A stretch of 64,000 nt of DNA from Elioraea thermophila (ex Habib et al. 2022) (GCF_003336755.1 NZ_QMDI01000002.1:744001-808000), one strand, 5' to 3'; shown: positions 27,156 through 35,934, counted from the first letter of the stretch. Translations and numbers: made by a program. Notes: a model not told the origin generated them from the letters alone.

Positions 27156-27976
27156 TGAGCTCGGCGGCACTGGACGCCCATCGCGGTACCGTCAGGCGCC
27201 AACTCGCGGCCGTCGGTGCCGTGGTGATCGCCGCCATTCGTTGGCCCTGTTTCGTCACCGGCATGGCTTTCGCCACCGTCCGCGCGGCGGCGGACCCCCT
27301 CTCCTGGCGCCGCCCTGTCCGTTCCGAGCTGCGCCGCCTGCTTGCCGGGGCAGCGGGAGGAACTCTCCCGATCACCCTCGGCGCGGCGATCCTCGTCGGC
27401 ATCGCCATGGTGTTTCAGGCGCTCTACTGGCTTGGTGCCGCCGGGCAGGACACGCTGATCAACCAGGTCATCGCCGGTCTGCTGATCCGCGAGGTGGCTC
27501 CCCTCGTCGTCGGCCTGCTGCTGGCCGGGCGCAGCGGCACCGCGACACTGATCGAAGTGGGCGAAATTCGAGGTGGGGCTCGCTTCCGTCTGCTCGCGGC
27601 GAGCGGCATCGATCCGCTTCTCCTGCTCGTCCTGCCGCGCGTTGTCGCCTTCGCCATTGCCGCACCGGCGCTGACGGTCCTGTTCGTCGCCATCGCTCTG
27701 GTCAGCGGCTGGACCATGGATGTGCTGGTCAGTGCCCGCCCGCTCGACCTGCCGTCCTTCCTCGACGATATCCTGCAGGCGATGGCGCCGAACGACTTCA
27801 TCCTCGTCCCTCTGAAGGGTGTCCTGATCGGTGCGGTCGTGGCGCTCGTCTGCTGTGCCGTGCCGGTCGGCGCGCCTTCCCTTGCCAGCGTCCCGGCCCG
27901 TCTCGTGCCGCGCGGGTTCGCCTACACCCTTCTCTCCGTCCTTCTCGTCTCGGGCATCGTTTCCATCCTCCTTTGA
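27152..27976 (+). CDS. MCE/Mla-type ABC transporter permease (MlaE family)
   Basis: 274 aa inner-membrane permease of the MlaE family, which moves phospholipids or other lipids with an MCE-domain partner. It has about five hydrophobic segments. The family core GAAILVGIAMVFQALYWL is followed by LIREVAPLVVGLLLAGRSGTATLIEVGEIRGG, the conserved cytoplasmic loop. The start ATG overlaps the sensor gene stop. It is followed by an ATPase-like gene (6 bp gap), an MCE protein and a lipoprotein, the standard MCE operon order. Confidence 0.88.
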   Translation: MMSSAALDAHRGTVRRQLAAVGAVVIAAIRWPCFVTGMAFATVRAAADPLSWRRPVRSELRRLLAGAAGGTLPITLGAAILVGIAMVFQALYWLGAAGQDTLINQVIAGLLIREVAPLVVGLLLAGRSGTATLIEVGEIRGGARFRLLAASGIDPLLLLVLPRVVAFAIAAPALTVLFVAIALVSGWTMDVLVSARPLDLPSFLDDILQAMAPNDFILVPLKGVLIGAVVALVCCAVPVGAPSLASVPARLVPRGFAYTLLSVLLVSGIVSILL

Positions 27977-27982
27977 GCGCTC

Positions 27983-28684
27983 ATGTCCGTTCCGGAAGCG
28001 ATCCTGCACCTCGAAGGGGCGGCCCTGGCGATCGAACCGGCCGGTGGTGCCACCGCCCCGATCGATGTCGCGGTGACGGCGGGTGACCTCGTCCTGGTCG
28101 ATCTCGGCGATTCTCGCCGTGCGGCGGCCTTCGCCGATGCGCTCATGGGTCTCGTACCTCCCCTCGCCGGGCGGGTCCTGTTCGAAGGGCGTGACTGGCA
28201 GGAGATGCCGCAGCTCGCTGCGGAGGCCTTGCGCGGTCGGATCGGACGCGCTTTCCGCGACGATCTCTGGCTGCCTTTCCTCAGCGTGGCGGACAACATC
28301 ATCTTGCGACCCGCCTATCACACGCGCACCTCCCCTTCGGGGCTGCTCATCGAGTCGTCGCGGCTCTGCCGTCTGCTCGGCCTGCCGGGCGTTCCGTCCG
28401 GCTATCCGAGCGAGGCGACGGAGGAGGATCTCCGTCTGGCAGCGCTGGCCCGCGCCTTCGTGGGTACGCCGCGTCTCGTCGTGCTCGAGCACCCGACCGA
28501 GCGGCTCGGCACGGCGCTCGTCGGTGCCATCCTTCGGCTGGCGCGGACCATCCGCGACGAGGGCGGGGCGGTGCTGTGGCTCGTCTACGGCGAGGCCCTC
28601 GAGGTGTCGGCCACCGTGCCCGCCACCAGGCGCCTGCGTCTGATCGGCAATCGCCTCGCACCAACCGACCGGGTGGCGGCGTGA
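27983..28684 (+). CDS. Degenerate ABC ATPase-like protein of the MCE operon (MlaF position)
   Basis: 233 aa protein sitting where MlaF normally lies and still recognisable as an ABC ATPase by length and pattern (GLVPPLAGRVLFEGRDW, then FRDDLWLPFLSVADNIILRP). The key residues are gone. The Walker A position (about residues 42-49) reads GDSRRAAA without lysine, the signature is replaced by SEATEEDLRLAALARAF, and Walker B reads RLVVLEHPTERLG rather than LLLDEPT-GLD. ATP hydrolysis is therefore unlikely. The frame is intact and start and stop couple to neighbours (GTGA overlap with the MCE gene), so the gene seems maintained. It may be structural, or an active MlaF elsewhere may serve the permease. 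Confidence 0.75.
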   Translation: MSVPEAILHLEGAALAIEPAGGATAPIDVAVTAGDLVLVDLGDSRRAAAFADALMGLVPPLAGRVLFEGRDWQEMPQLAAEALRGRIGRAFRDDLWLPFLSVADNIILRPAYHTRTSPSGLLIESSRLCRLLGLPGVPSGYPSEATEEDLRLAALARAFVGTPRLVVLEHPTERLGTALVGAILRLARTIRDEGGAVLWLVYGEALEVSATVPATRRLRLIGNRLAPTDRVAA

Positions 28685-29649
28685 GCGGTCCTGCCCGCTT
28701 CTCGCGCACCAACGAGATCGCCGGCGCGGTGGTGCTGGCGGCCCTTGTGCTGTTCGTCGCCGCGGTGCTGCAGGCGGGCGTGCTCGGCCCTCTGCTTCGC
28801 CCGGCACTCACCTTGCGCGTCATCCTGCCCCCGGAGGGCACGGCGGGGTTGTCCGCCGGTGCCGCCGTGGAAGTGCTGGGCACACGGGCAGGCCAGGTGC
28901 GCCGCATCGTGATCGACCCGCGCGCGCAGCTTTACGCGGACGTGCGGCTCGACAAGGGCATGGACGTCTTCGTGCGCCGCGATTCCCGCGTCTTCATCCG
29001 TCGCCAGTTCGGCGTCGCCGGCGCGGCCTTCCTCGAGATCACCCGCGGCTCGGGGGAGCCGCTGGATTGGGACTATGCCGTGCTGGAGGTCACGCGCGAA
29101 CAGGCACCGACCGAATCGCTCGGCGAACTGATCGAGGATCTCCGGGCGCGCCTCGTGCCGGTGTTCGAGGATGTCGCGACGATCACGCGCGCCGCCGCCG
29201 TCATCTCCGATCGGTTGGCGCGTGGCGAAGGCGCCGTGGGCCGTCTGCTTGCCGACGACACCCTGGTGCGCGAGCTCGAAACGGCCGCCGCCCAGCTCGA
29301 TCGCACCTTGGCGCAGGGCGAAGCCGCGGTGGCCGATCTGCGCGGTGTCGTCCGCTCGGCCGGTGCGGCCGCCGAGGGACTGCCGCGCCTGATTGCGGCG
29401 GCAGAAGGGGCGCTCGCCAACCTGCGCAGCGCAACCGGCGATCTCGCCCGCGCCTCGCCGCAGGCACCACGCCTTGCGCGGGACGCCGCCGCCGCCGTTG
29501 CCGTCCTGCCCGGGCTTCTCGTTCAGGTGCAGCAGGCGACGGCCGAGCTCGAGCGGCTCGTCGTCGCCCTGCGCACGCATCCGCTGATCGGCGGCGGTCG
29601 CCCGCCGGAAGAGGAGCCACGCGTGCCGGCGCGTGACATTCGTCCGTGA
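28681..29649 (+). CDS. MCE-domain (MlaD family) lipid-binding protein
   Basis: 322 aa protein with a single N-terminal TM anchor (about residues 10-32, beginning FSRTNEIAGAVVLAALVLF) and a periplasmic MCE domain (about 38-120; GLSAGAAVEVLGTRAGQVRRI is the hallmark). A long alpha-helical C-terminal part rich in Ala, Leu and Glu (about 140-300) resembles the helical needle of MCE proteins. It would carry lipid between the inner-membrane permease and the outer envelope. The GTG start overlaps the upstream stop (GTGA). The lipoprotein gene starts inside its stop codon. Confidence 0.88.
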   Translation: MSGPARFSRTNEIAGAVVLAALVLFVAAVLQAGVLGPLLRPALTLRVILPPEGTAGLSAGAAVEVLGTRAGQVRRIVIDPRAQLYADVRLDKGMDVFVRRDSRVFIRRQFGVAGAAFLEITRGSGEPLDWDYAVLEVTREQAPTESLGELIEDLRARLVPVFEDVATITRAAAVISDRLARGEGAVGRLLADDTLVRELETAAAQLDRTLAQGEAAVADLRGVVRSAGAAAEGLPRLIAAAEGALANLRSATGDLARASPQAPRLARDAAAAVAVLPGLLVQVQQATAELERLVVALRTHPLIGGGRPPEEEPRVPARDIRP

Positions 29650-30518
29650 AGCGGATCGTTCTCGTCGCGTTGCTCGTTGCCGCCTGCGGCAGCCGGGACC
29701 TGCCGCCTGAACCACCCGACCCGACCCTCGCCCGGCTCACCCGCGCCGGGCTCGCGGCCTGGAGCCAGGACCGACCGGCCCAGGCGGCGGAGCTGTTCCG
29801 CGATGCCCTGCAGCGCGCCTACGCGCGCGACGACGCGGTGGCGATCGGCAATCTGGCGGCCTCCCTTGCCGCGGCCGAACTGCGGCTCGGCGAGGCGGCC
29901 CGGGCCCGCGACACGGCGTCGGATGCGCGCGCCGAGCTCGTTCGCCGCGGTGTCCCCGTGCCGGCCGAACTCGTCCTCGCCGAAGCGGCCGCCCTGTATC
30001 GCTTGGGCAACGGTGCCGCCGCCTCCGCGCTGACGGCGACGATCACGACCGGCGACGCGGGCGCGCGGGCGCGGTTCATCGAAGGGCTGATCGCGGCCGA
30101 CCGCGGCGATCGAGCCGCGCTCGCGCTGGCTCGCGCCGCCTTGCCCGACGATGCCCACCCCGACTTCGCTGCCGATGCGGCGGAACTTGCCGGCCGCGAC
30201 GCCCTGCTCGCCGGCGATCCCGCCGCAGCCCTCGCCGCCTTCCTGCGCGCGGCCGATCTGCGCCAGGCGGCGCGCGACTATCCCGGCCTCGCCCGTGCAC
30301 TCGCGCTCGCCTCGGAGGCGGCCGAGCGCCAGGGACGGCTTGCCGATGCCGCCGACCTCGCCTTCCGTTCCGGGCGCAGTGCGGCCGCCGACGGGGCGCG
30401 CGCCGAGGCCGAGCGGCGGCTCGAACGCGCGATTCGGCTTGCCCGCGCCGCCGGCGACCCCGCCATCACGGCCGCAGCGGAGGCGGAGAGACGACGTCTG
30501 CGCGAAACGGCGCGCTGA
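29646..30518 (+). CDS. Helical-repeat lipoprotein of the MCE operon
   Basis: 290 aa protein with a lipoprotein signal: MKRIVLVALLVAAC, lipobox LVAAC with the lipidated Cys14. The mature part is almost entirely alpha-helical, with TPR-like repeating pairs (AAELFRDALQRAYARDD, AAALAAFLRAADLRQAARD). It takes the position of the auxiliary lipoprotein (PqiC/DUF330-type or MlaC) in other MCE operons but looks unrelated to those. The GTG start overlaps the MCE gene stop by 4 bp. It ends at 30518, directly abutting the stop of the convergent gene. Function unknown; an outer-membrane or partner scaffold is possible. Confidence 0.75.
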   Translation: MKRIVLVALLVAACGSRDLPPEPPDPTLARLTRAGLAAWSQDRPAQAAELFRDALQRAYARDDAVAIGNLAASLAAAELRLGEAARARDTASDARAELVRRGVPVPAELVLAEAAALYRLGNGAAASALTATITTGDAGARARFIEGLIAADRGDRAALALARAALPDDAHPDFAADAAELAGRDALLAGDPAAALAAFLRAADLRQAARDYPGLARALALASEAAERQGRLADAADLAFRSGRSAAADGARAEAERRLERAIRLARAAGDPAITAAAEAERRRLRETAR

Positions 30519-31925
30519 TCAGCCGGGGAGAATCTTCCCGGGATTGAGGAGCCCCAAGGGGTCGAGCGCGCGCTTGATGGCGCGCATCACGTCGACCGCC
30601 TCGCCATGCTCGAGGGCAAGGAAGGCGGCCTTGCCGTAGCCCACGCCGTGCTCGCCGGAGCAGGTGCCGTCCATCTCCAGGGCACGCGCGACGAGCCGAT
30701 CGTTCGCCGCCGACGCGCGCGCCATCTCCTCCGCATCGTTCGGGTCGACGAGAAAGACGAGGTGGAAATTGCCGTCGCCGACATGGCCCACCAAGGGGGC
30801 GAGGAGGTTCGAGCGCACGAGATCCCGTTTCGTCTCCAGAATGCACTCGGCCAGCCGCGAAATCGGCACGCAGACATCCGTCGGCCAACCCTTCGCCCCC
30901 GGCCGAAGCGCCAAGGCGGCGTAATAGGCCTCATGCCGCGCGCGCCAGAGCCGGTTCCGTTCCTCCTCGTCGCGAGCGAAGGCAAAGCCGGAACACCCGT
31001 TCGCCGCGGCGAGATCGCGCAGCTGCGCGATCTGCTCCTCGACCGCAGCCGGGCTGCCGTGGAACTCGACGAACAGGGTCGGAACCTCGGCAAGGCCGAG
31101 GGCGGAGTGGCGGTTGCAGGCCGCCATCTGCACCTCGTCGAGGAGCTCGATTCGGGCGAGCGGGATCTGCATCTGCAACGCCTCGATCACCGTCCGCACG
31201 GCGCCCTCCATGGTGGCGAACGGCAGCACCGCGGCGGCGATCCGCTCCGGAATGCCGAACAGGCGCAGCGTGAGCTCGCCGATGATGCCGAGCGTGCCTT
31301 CGGAGCCGACGAACAGCCGCGTGAGATCGTAGCCGGCGGCGGACTTGCGTGCGCGTCGCCCGGTGCGAATGAAGCGCCCGTCGGCCAGCACCACGCCGAG
31401 GGAGAGGACGACATCCCGCATCGTGCCGTAGCGCACCGCATTGGTGCCCGAGGCGCGGGTGGCGGCCATGCCGCCGAGGGAGGCGTCGGCCCCCGGATCG
31501 AGCGGAAAGAAGAGGCCCGTATCGCGGAGATGGGCGTTGAGCTGCTTGCGGGTCACGCCGGGTTCCACCGTGCAGTCGAGATCCTCGGCCCGCACCGCCA
31601 GCACGCGGTTCATCCGCGACAGGTCGAGCGAGATGCCGCCGGCGAGGGCGGCGACGTGGCCCTCGAGACTCGTGCCGGTCCCGTAAGGAACAAGCGGAAC
31701 GCGGTGCGCCGCGCATATGCCGACGACGGCCTGCACCTCGGCCACACTCTCGGCGAAAACGACCGCATCGGGCAGCGACGGGGGGTGCCAGGACTCGTCG
31801 CTGCCGTGCCGTTCCCGCACGGCTGAACTGGTCGTGCATCGCTCGCCGAAGCGCTGACGGAGTTCGGCAAGCGCGCTCTCTACGGCGCCGGGGTCCGGTC
31901 GTTTCAGCCTGGGCTGCCCTGCCAT
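30519..31925 (-). CDS. FAD-binding D-lactate dehydrogenase (cytochrome)-like oxidase
   Basis: 468 aa flavoprotein of the FAD_binding_4/FAD-oxidase_C family that oxidises D-2-hydroxy acids. The PCMH-type FAD domain covers about residues 50-230 (VPLVPYGTGTSLEGHVAALAGG, GADASLGGMAATRASGTNAVRYG, LFVGSEGTLGIIGELTLRL). The C-terminal domain has the metal motif VGHVGDGNFH and CSGEHGVG. D-lactate dehydrogenase (Dld/LDHD) is the best guess; glycolate or D-2-hydroxyglutarate relatives cannot be excluded. It starts 41 bp after the aminoethylphosphonate-type permease on the same strand and could be co-transcribed. Confidence 0.88.
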   Translation of the reverse strand: MAGQPRLKRPDPGAVESALAELRQRFGERCTTSSAVRERHGSDESWHPPSLPDAVVFAESVAEVQAVVGICAAHRVPLVPYGTGTSLEGHVAALAGGISLDLSRMNRVLAVRAEDLDCTVEPGVTRKQLNAHLRDTGLFFPLDPGADASLGGMAATRASGTNAVRYGTMRDVVLSLGVVLADGRFIRTGRRARKSAAGYDLTRLFVGSEGTLGIIGELTLRLFGIPERIAAAVLPFATMEGAVRTVIEALQMQIPLARIELLDEVQMAACNRHSALGLAEVPTLFVEFHGSPAAVEEQIAQLRDLAAANGCSGFAFARDEEERNRLWRARHEAYYAALALRPGAKGWPTDVCVPISRLAECILETKRDLVRSNLLAPLVGHVGDGNFHLVFLVDPNDAEEMARASAANDRLVARALEMDGTCSGEHGVGYGKAAFLALEHGEAVDVMRAIKRALDPLGLLNPGKILPG

Positions 31926-31966
31926 GCCGGCAGGCTAGCGCGCGGCACGCCCGGCCGGAACAGGCC

Positions 31967-33658
31967 TCAGCGTTGCTTCCAGGCCTGGGTGCGGGCGGAA
32001 AGCCAACCGTCCGCCGCCACGTGCAGCCCCTTCACCGCGGCGGAGGTGAGCAGGATCACCGTCGCCATCGCAGCGGCCGGCGAAGCGAAGCCGGCCTCGT
32101 CCATCTGCACCACCGCGACCGAAGCCGGCATGATGCCCGGCGCGTAGAGGAAAACCACCGCCGAGACGGTCGTCATCGCGTTGACGAACAGGTAGATCGC
32201 GACGTCGAGCAGCACGGGCAACGACATCGGCAGGATGACGGCGGCAAAGGTGCGCCAGACGGGCACCTTCAGCGACGCGGACACCGCCTCGAACTCGGGA
32301 TCGAGGCTCTTCAACTGGGTCAGGCTGGCGAGGTGCCCGACCGTGTAGAAATGCACGATCGAATTGAGCACCAGGATGGCGAGCGTGCCGTACAGGAAAA
32401 CCAATGGGTTGGCGGGCGCGTTGAAGAAGAGGATGTAGGCGATGCCGAGCACGAGCCCCGGTACCGCCAGAGGGACGACGGCAAGGAAGCGGACGAGGGA
32501 AGCAAGGACCGCACCCTTGCGCGCCCGCTCCATGGCATAGGCGAAGACGAAGATGAGGGGCGCCCCGATCAGGGCCGTCCAGAGCGAGAGGCGGACGGAG
32601 GTCCACCACGTCCCCCACCCCTCGGCAATGAAGGAACCGAAGGCATAGTTGCGCAACGTCAGCGCAAGGTTCCAGGGCCAGAACGTGACCAGGCTGCCCC
32701 AAACCGCAACGCCGACAAGGCCGATCATCAGGGCGGCGACGAGCACGCAAAACACCAGAAGAGGGCCGTCGCGCCACGGCCGCCGCTTCGGCACGTAGGG
32801 CACGGCCCGCGCCCCGACCACCGCGACCTGGCGGCGCTGCGCCCACTGGTCGGCCGCGAAAGCGACCAGGGCCGGAATCAGCAGAACGACGCCGACCACG
32901 GCACCCATCTGGAAGTTCTGCTGCCCCACCACCTGCTTGTAGACCTCGGTCGCCAGCACGGAGAACGAGCCCCCGATCACCTTCGGGATGCCGAAGTCCG
33001 TGATGACGAGGGTGAAGACGACGAACGAGGCCGAGACGATTCCGTAACGGGCGGTGGGCAAGGTGACGGTGCGCAGGACGCGAAGCCGCGAGGCGCGCAG
33101 CGCTTCCGCCGCTTCATACAGACGCGCATCCGCACCGCTGAGCGCGGTGGCGAGGATCAGGAACGCATGCGGAAAGGTGTAGAACACCTGGGCGACGACA
33201 ATGCCGAGCGGGCCGTAGATCGAGTGTCCGAACAGCAGGTCGCGCAGCATGCCCTGGTTGCCGAACAGGTAGATCAGGGCCAAGGCCGGCAGGAGAGAGG
33301 GAGCCAGGATCGGGATCAGCGCAATGGCGCGAAACAGCGCCTTGCCCGGAATGGCACTTCGCGTCATCGCGTAGGCGAAGACGAAGGCGGCCGGGATGAC
33401 GAGCACGGTGGTGAGCACGGCCGTCCAGACGCTGTTCCACAGGCTGTCGACGAGGGCCGGTGTCTCGACGTAGCGGAGGTAGTTGGCAAGCCCGACGAAG
33501 GCGCCACGCTGATCGCGAAAACTCTCGAGGAACAGCGTGGCGAGCGGAAAGAGCAGGAAGACGGCGAGGAACGAGCCGGCCGCCGCGACCACACCGAAGA
33601 GGAGCCTGTCGTCGACCGACCAGACCGGCCGGATGGTTACGGCAGCAGCGACCGCCAT
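31967..33658 (-). CDS. 2-Aminoethylphosphonate-type ABC transporter permease (fused two-domain)
   Basis: 563 aa permease with two homologous BPD_transp_1 halves (about residues 60-265 and 350-550) and roughly 12 TM segments, as in FbpB-like permeases. The stretch NSIVHFYTVGHLASLTQLKSL-DPEFEAVSASLKVP followed by VNAMTTVSAVVFLYAPG is characteristic of the putative 2-aminoethylphosphonate transporter permease family. The start ATG 33658 replaces a longer frame that would overlap the ATPase gene. It lies 4 bp after the ATPase. Substrate assignment is by family resemblance plus the adjacent phnX and aminophosphonate oxidase remnants. Confidence 0.85.
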   Translation of the reverse strand: MAVAAAVTIRPVWSVDDRLLFGVVAAAGSFLAVFLLFPLATLFLESFRDQRGAFVGLANYLRYVETPALVDSLWNSVWTAVLTTVLVIPAAFVFAYAMTRSAIPGKALFRAIALIPILAPSLLPALALIYLFGNQGMLRDLLFGHSIYGPLGIVVAQVFYTFPHAFLILATALSGADARLYEAAEALRASRLRVLRTVTLPTARYGIVSASFVVFTLVITDFGIPKVIGGSFSVLATEVYKQVVGQQNFQMGAVVGVVLLIPALVAFAADQWAQRRQVAVVGARAVPYVPKRRPWRDGPLLVFCVLVAALMIGLVGVAVWGSLVTFWPWNLALTLRNYAFGSFIAEGWGTWWTSVRLSLWTALIGAPLIFVFAYAMERARKGAVLASLVRFLAVVPLAVPGLVLGIAYILFFNAPANPLVFLYGTLAILVLNSIVHFYTVGHLASLTQLKSLDPEFEAVSASLKVPVWRTFAAVILPMSLPVLLDVAIYLFVNAMTTVSAVVFLYAPGIMPASVAVVQMDEAGFASPAAAMATVILLTSAAVKGLHVAADGWLSARTQAWKQR

Positions 33659-33662
33659 GGTC

Positions 33663-34772
33663 TCACGCCGCGCGATCGAACAAAAGCACGCGGTCGGGCG
33701 GGATGACGATCTCGATCGCGGCACCCGAATGAAGGGCGAGCCGCCGCAACGCCGTGTCCTGCACCTCCATCACCAGAGGCAGGCCGGCGGCATCGAGCAT
33801 GGCGCGCGCGATCGAGCCCAGATACTCGACACCGCGCACCGTTGCCGCCAGCCGCGTGCCGGCCTCGGCAGTCACCGCGGGCAGGATGTCCTCGGGACGG
33901 AGGCAGATCTGCACCGGCTGCCCCGCCTCCCGTCCGGCTGCGGCCGTGCAGGCGAACCGCACGGCGCCGACCTGGACGGTCGTCGCATCGATCACCGTCG
34001 CGGGAAGGCTGTTCATCCGACCGACGAAGCCGGCGACGAACAGGGTGCGCGGCTGGCGGTAGACCTCGTCCGGCGTGCCGACCTGTTCGATTCGACCCCG
34101 GTTCATCACCACCACGCGGTCGGCGATGGAGAGCGCCTCCTCCTGGTCGTGAGTCACCATGATGGTGGTGATGCCGAGCCGGCGCTGCAGGGCCTTGATT
34201 TCCAGGCGCAGGTGCGCGCGGACGAGGGCATCGAGGGCGGAAAGCGGCTCATCGAGCAGGAGGAGGCCCGGGTCCATCGCAAGCGCGCGCGCAAGCGCCA
34301 CGCGCTGCTGCTGCCCCCCCGACAGCTGCGCCGGATATTTCCATGCCTGGTCGGCCAGCCCGACGAGCTCAAGGAGCTCGCGCACGCGCTTTTCGATCTC
34401 GGCCCTCGGCTTGCGCTGCGACACCAGCCCGTAGCCGACATTCGCTGCCACGGTCATGTTCGGGAACAGGGCGTAGGATTGGAAGACGATACCGAAGTCG
34501 CGTGCCGACGGCGGCAGGGCGGACACGTCGCGTCCGTCCTGAATGATTCGTCCCGCATCCTGCGGATCAAGCCCGGCAATGGCCCGAAGCAAGGTGGTCT
34601 TGCCGCACCCCGATGGGCCGAGGAAGCAGACGAACTCGCCGCGGCCCACTTCGAGCGACACGTCGTCGAGGGCGACGAAGGCGCCGAAGCGTTTCGTCAC
34701 CCGCTCGACGATCAGGGCCGGCTCGGTCGCGCGCACCTCCCGTACGGATGGGCGGGCGACCGAGCCTTCCAC
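33663..34772 (-). CDS. 2-Aminoethylphosphonate-type ABC transporter ATPase
   Basis: 369 aa ATPase of the PotA/FbpC type. Walker A GPSGCGKTT is followed by the Q-loop [30 protein letters not shown], Walker B LLLLDEPLSALD and H-loop VTHDQEEAL. A C-terminal TOBE-like domain covers about 290-365. Start is uncertain. GTG at 34772 has GGAG 8 nt upstream and gives the usual family length; the longer frame overlaps the binding-protein gene. Middle gene of a binding protein-ATPase-permease operon. Confidence 0.88.
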   Translation of the reverse strand: MEGSVARPSVREVRATEPALIVERVTKRFGAFVALDDVSLEVGRGEFVCFLGPSGCGKTTLLRAIAGLDPQDAGRIIQDGRDVSALPPSARDFGIVFQSYALFPNMTVAANVGYGLVSQRKPRAEIEKRVRELLELVGLADQAWKYPAQLSGGQQQRVALARALAMDPGLLLLDEPLSALDALVRAHLRLEIKALQRRLGITTIMVTHDQEEALSIADRVVVMNRGRIEQVGTPDEVYRQPRTLFVAGFVGRMNSLPATVIDATTVQVGAVRFACTAAAGREAGQPVQICLRPEDILPAVTAEAGTRLAATVRGVEYLGSIARAMLDAAGLPLVMEVQDTALRRLALHSGAAIEIVIPPDRVLLFDRAA

Positions 34773-34800
34773 GGCGACAACTCCGGACAGCCGGGCGTCG

Positions 34801-35817
34801 TCAGTTGCGCGGTGCCGACTTGGCGTCGAAGCGACGCGACCACTCGGCGAGGATGCGGTCGCGATCGGCAGCGACCTTGGCGAAGTCCACCGCGGCAAGG
34901 CGCTGGGCGAACTCGGGCGGATAGTTCTGCACGGTCGGCTGCACGTCCTCGCGACCGAGGAGCGCGTAGTACCGCCCGTAGAGCGCCATCGCCTCCTTCG
35001 AAACGGCGAAATCCATCAACCGCCTCGCCGCCTCGAGCTGGCGCGTGCCGCGATGGATCGCGGCGGCCTCGAGGTCGAAGCCGACACCGTCCGTCGGCAC
35101 GATGATCTCGATCGGCGCGCCCTGGTTCTTCAGCGCGACCGCGCGCATGTCGAAGGAGAGTCCGATCGCGTACTCGCCGCGCGCGGCGTTGTTGCAGGGC
35201 GCGCTGCCCGAATGGGTGTACACGGCGATGTTCTCGTGCAGCCGCGTCATGTAGTCCCACGCGGCCTGCTCGCCGCGCGTGGCGAGCCAGCCCGCCACGG
35301 TGAGCAGACCGGTGCCGGAGGAGGCCGGGTTCGGCATCGCGATCAGGCCGCGGAAGGCCGGGTTGAGCAGATCGTCCCACGTGGCGGGGCGCGGCAGGTT
35401 GCGCTGACGAGCGACCGCGGTGTTGAAGCAGACGGCGGAGACGAAGGCATCCAGCCCGACCCAGGTCATCGGGTCGCGGGCGGACCGGAACTGCGGGCGC
35501 AACGCCATTGCGTCCTTCGGCGTGTAGGGCTCGAGCATGTTCTCCGCCTCCAGCCGGATCAGGCTGAACACCGAAAGGCCCCAGATGACGTCGGCGCGGG
35601 GGTTGTCCTTCTCCGCAAGCAGGCGCGTCGTCACCACGCCGGTGCTGTCGCGCACCCAGACGATCTCGACGTCGCGCAGCGCCGCCTCCGCCGCCTGCTT
35701 GAAGACGGGGAGCTGGTCGTTCTCGAAGGCGGTGTAGACGGTGAGCCGCGTGCGCTGCGCCTCGGCGGGCAGAGCAATGGCGACGAGCGCGGCGGCGAGA
35801 AGCGTGCGACGCAACAT
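34801..35817 (-). CDS. 2-Aminoethylphosphonate-type ABC transporter binding protein
   Basis: 338 aa periplasmic protein of the iron/aminoethylphosphonate binding-protein family. The signal peptide (MLRRTLLAAALVAIALPAEAQ) is followed by the typical beta strand LTVYTAFENDQLPVF, VWVRDSTGVVTTRLLAEKDNPRADVIWGLS, and PNPASSGTGLL in the ligand cleft. Start ATG 35817 has AGGGGA about 8 nt upstream. First gene of a leftward three-gene transporter. A tandem Pho-box-like array starts about 65 bp before it. Putative AEP binding follows from family similarity and from the phnX remnant next door. Confidence 0.87.
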   Translation of the reverse strand: MLRRTLLAAALVAIALPAEAQRTRLTVYTAFENDQLPVFKQAAEAALRDVEIVWVRDSTGVVTTRLLAEKDNPRADVIWGLSVFSLIRLEAENMLEPYTPKDAMALRPQFRSARDPMTWVGLDAFVSAVCFNTAVARQRNLPRPATWDDLLNPAFRGLIAMPNPASSGTGLLTVAGWLATRGEQAAWDYMTRLHENIAVYTHSGSAPCNNAARGEYAIGLSFDMRAVALKNQGAPIEIIVPTDGVGFDLEAAAIHRGTRQLEAARRLMDFAVSKEAMALYGRYYALLGREDVQPTVQNYPPEFAQRLAAVDFAKVAADRDRILAEWSRRFDAKSAPRN

Positions 35818-35882
35818 CCGGCGTTCCCCTTGCGGCAAGACCGGGCGGGTCATTCCGCCCGCCCCACTCTCCCATGGGGCCG

Positions 35883-35922
35883 GCGTCAGTTCCGTGACGG
35901 ATCGGTTGCAGTTCCGTGACCA
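35883..35922 (-). promoter_or_regulatory. Tandem Pho-box-like array before the aminoethylphosphonate-type transporter
   Basis: On the minus strand two 18-bp boxes, TGGTCAC-ggaa-CTGCAAC (35922-35905) and CCGTCAC-ggaa-CTGACGC (35900-35883), are arranged head to tail with an exact 22-bp period. They share the perfect 12-bp direct repeat GTCACGGAACTG. The 11-bp half-period matches the PhoB subunit spacing, giving four consecutive 11-bp units. The array ends about 65 bp before the binding-protein start. PhoB is inferred; another dimeric regulator binding two helical turns apart is possible. Confidence 0.5.
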
Positions 35923-35934
35923 TATGCGGCGCCG

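Noticed and set aside
30523-30541. Possible bidirectional terminator hairpin (CCGGGGA, loop GAATC, TTCCCGG)
   Set aside because: It sits at the junction of convergent genes but has a G-T wobble, overlaps the end of the flavoprotein gene and has no U-tract on either side, so an intrinsic terminator is not supported.
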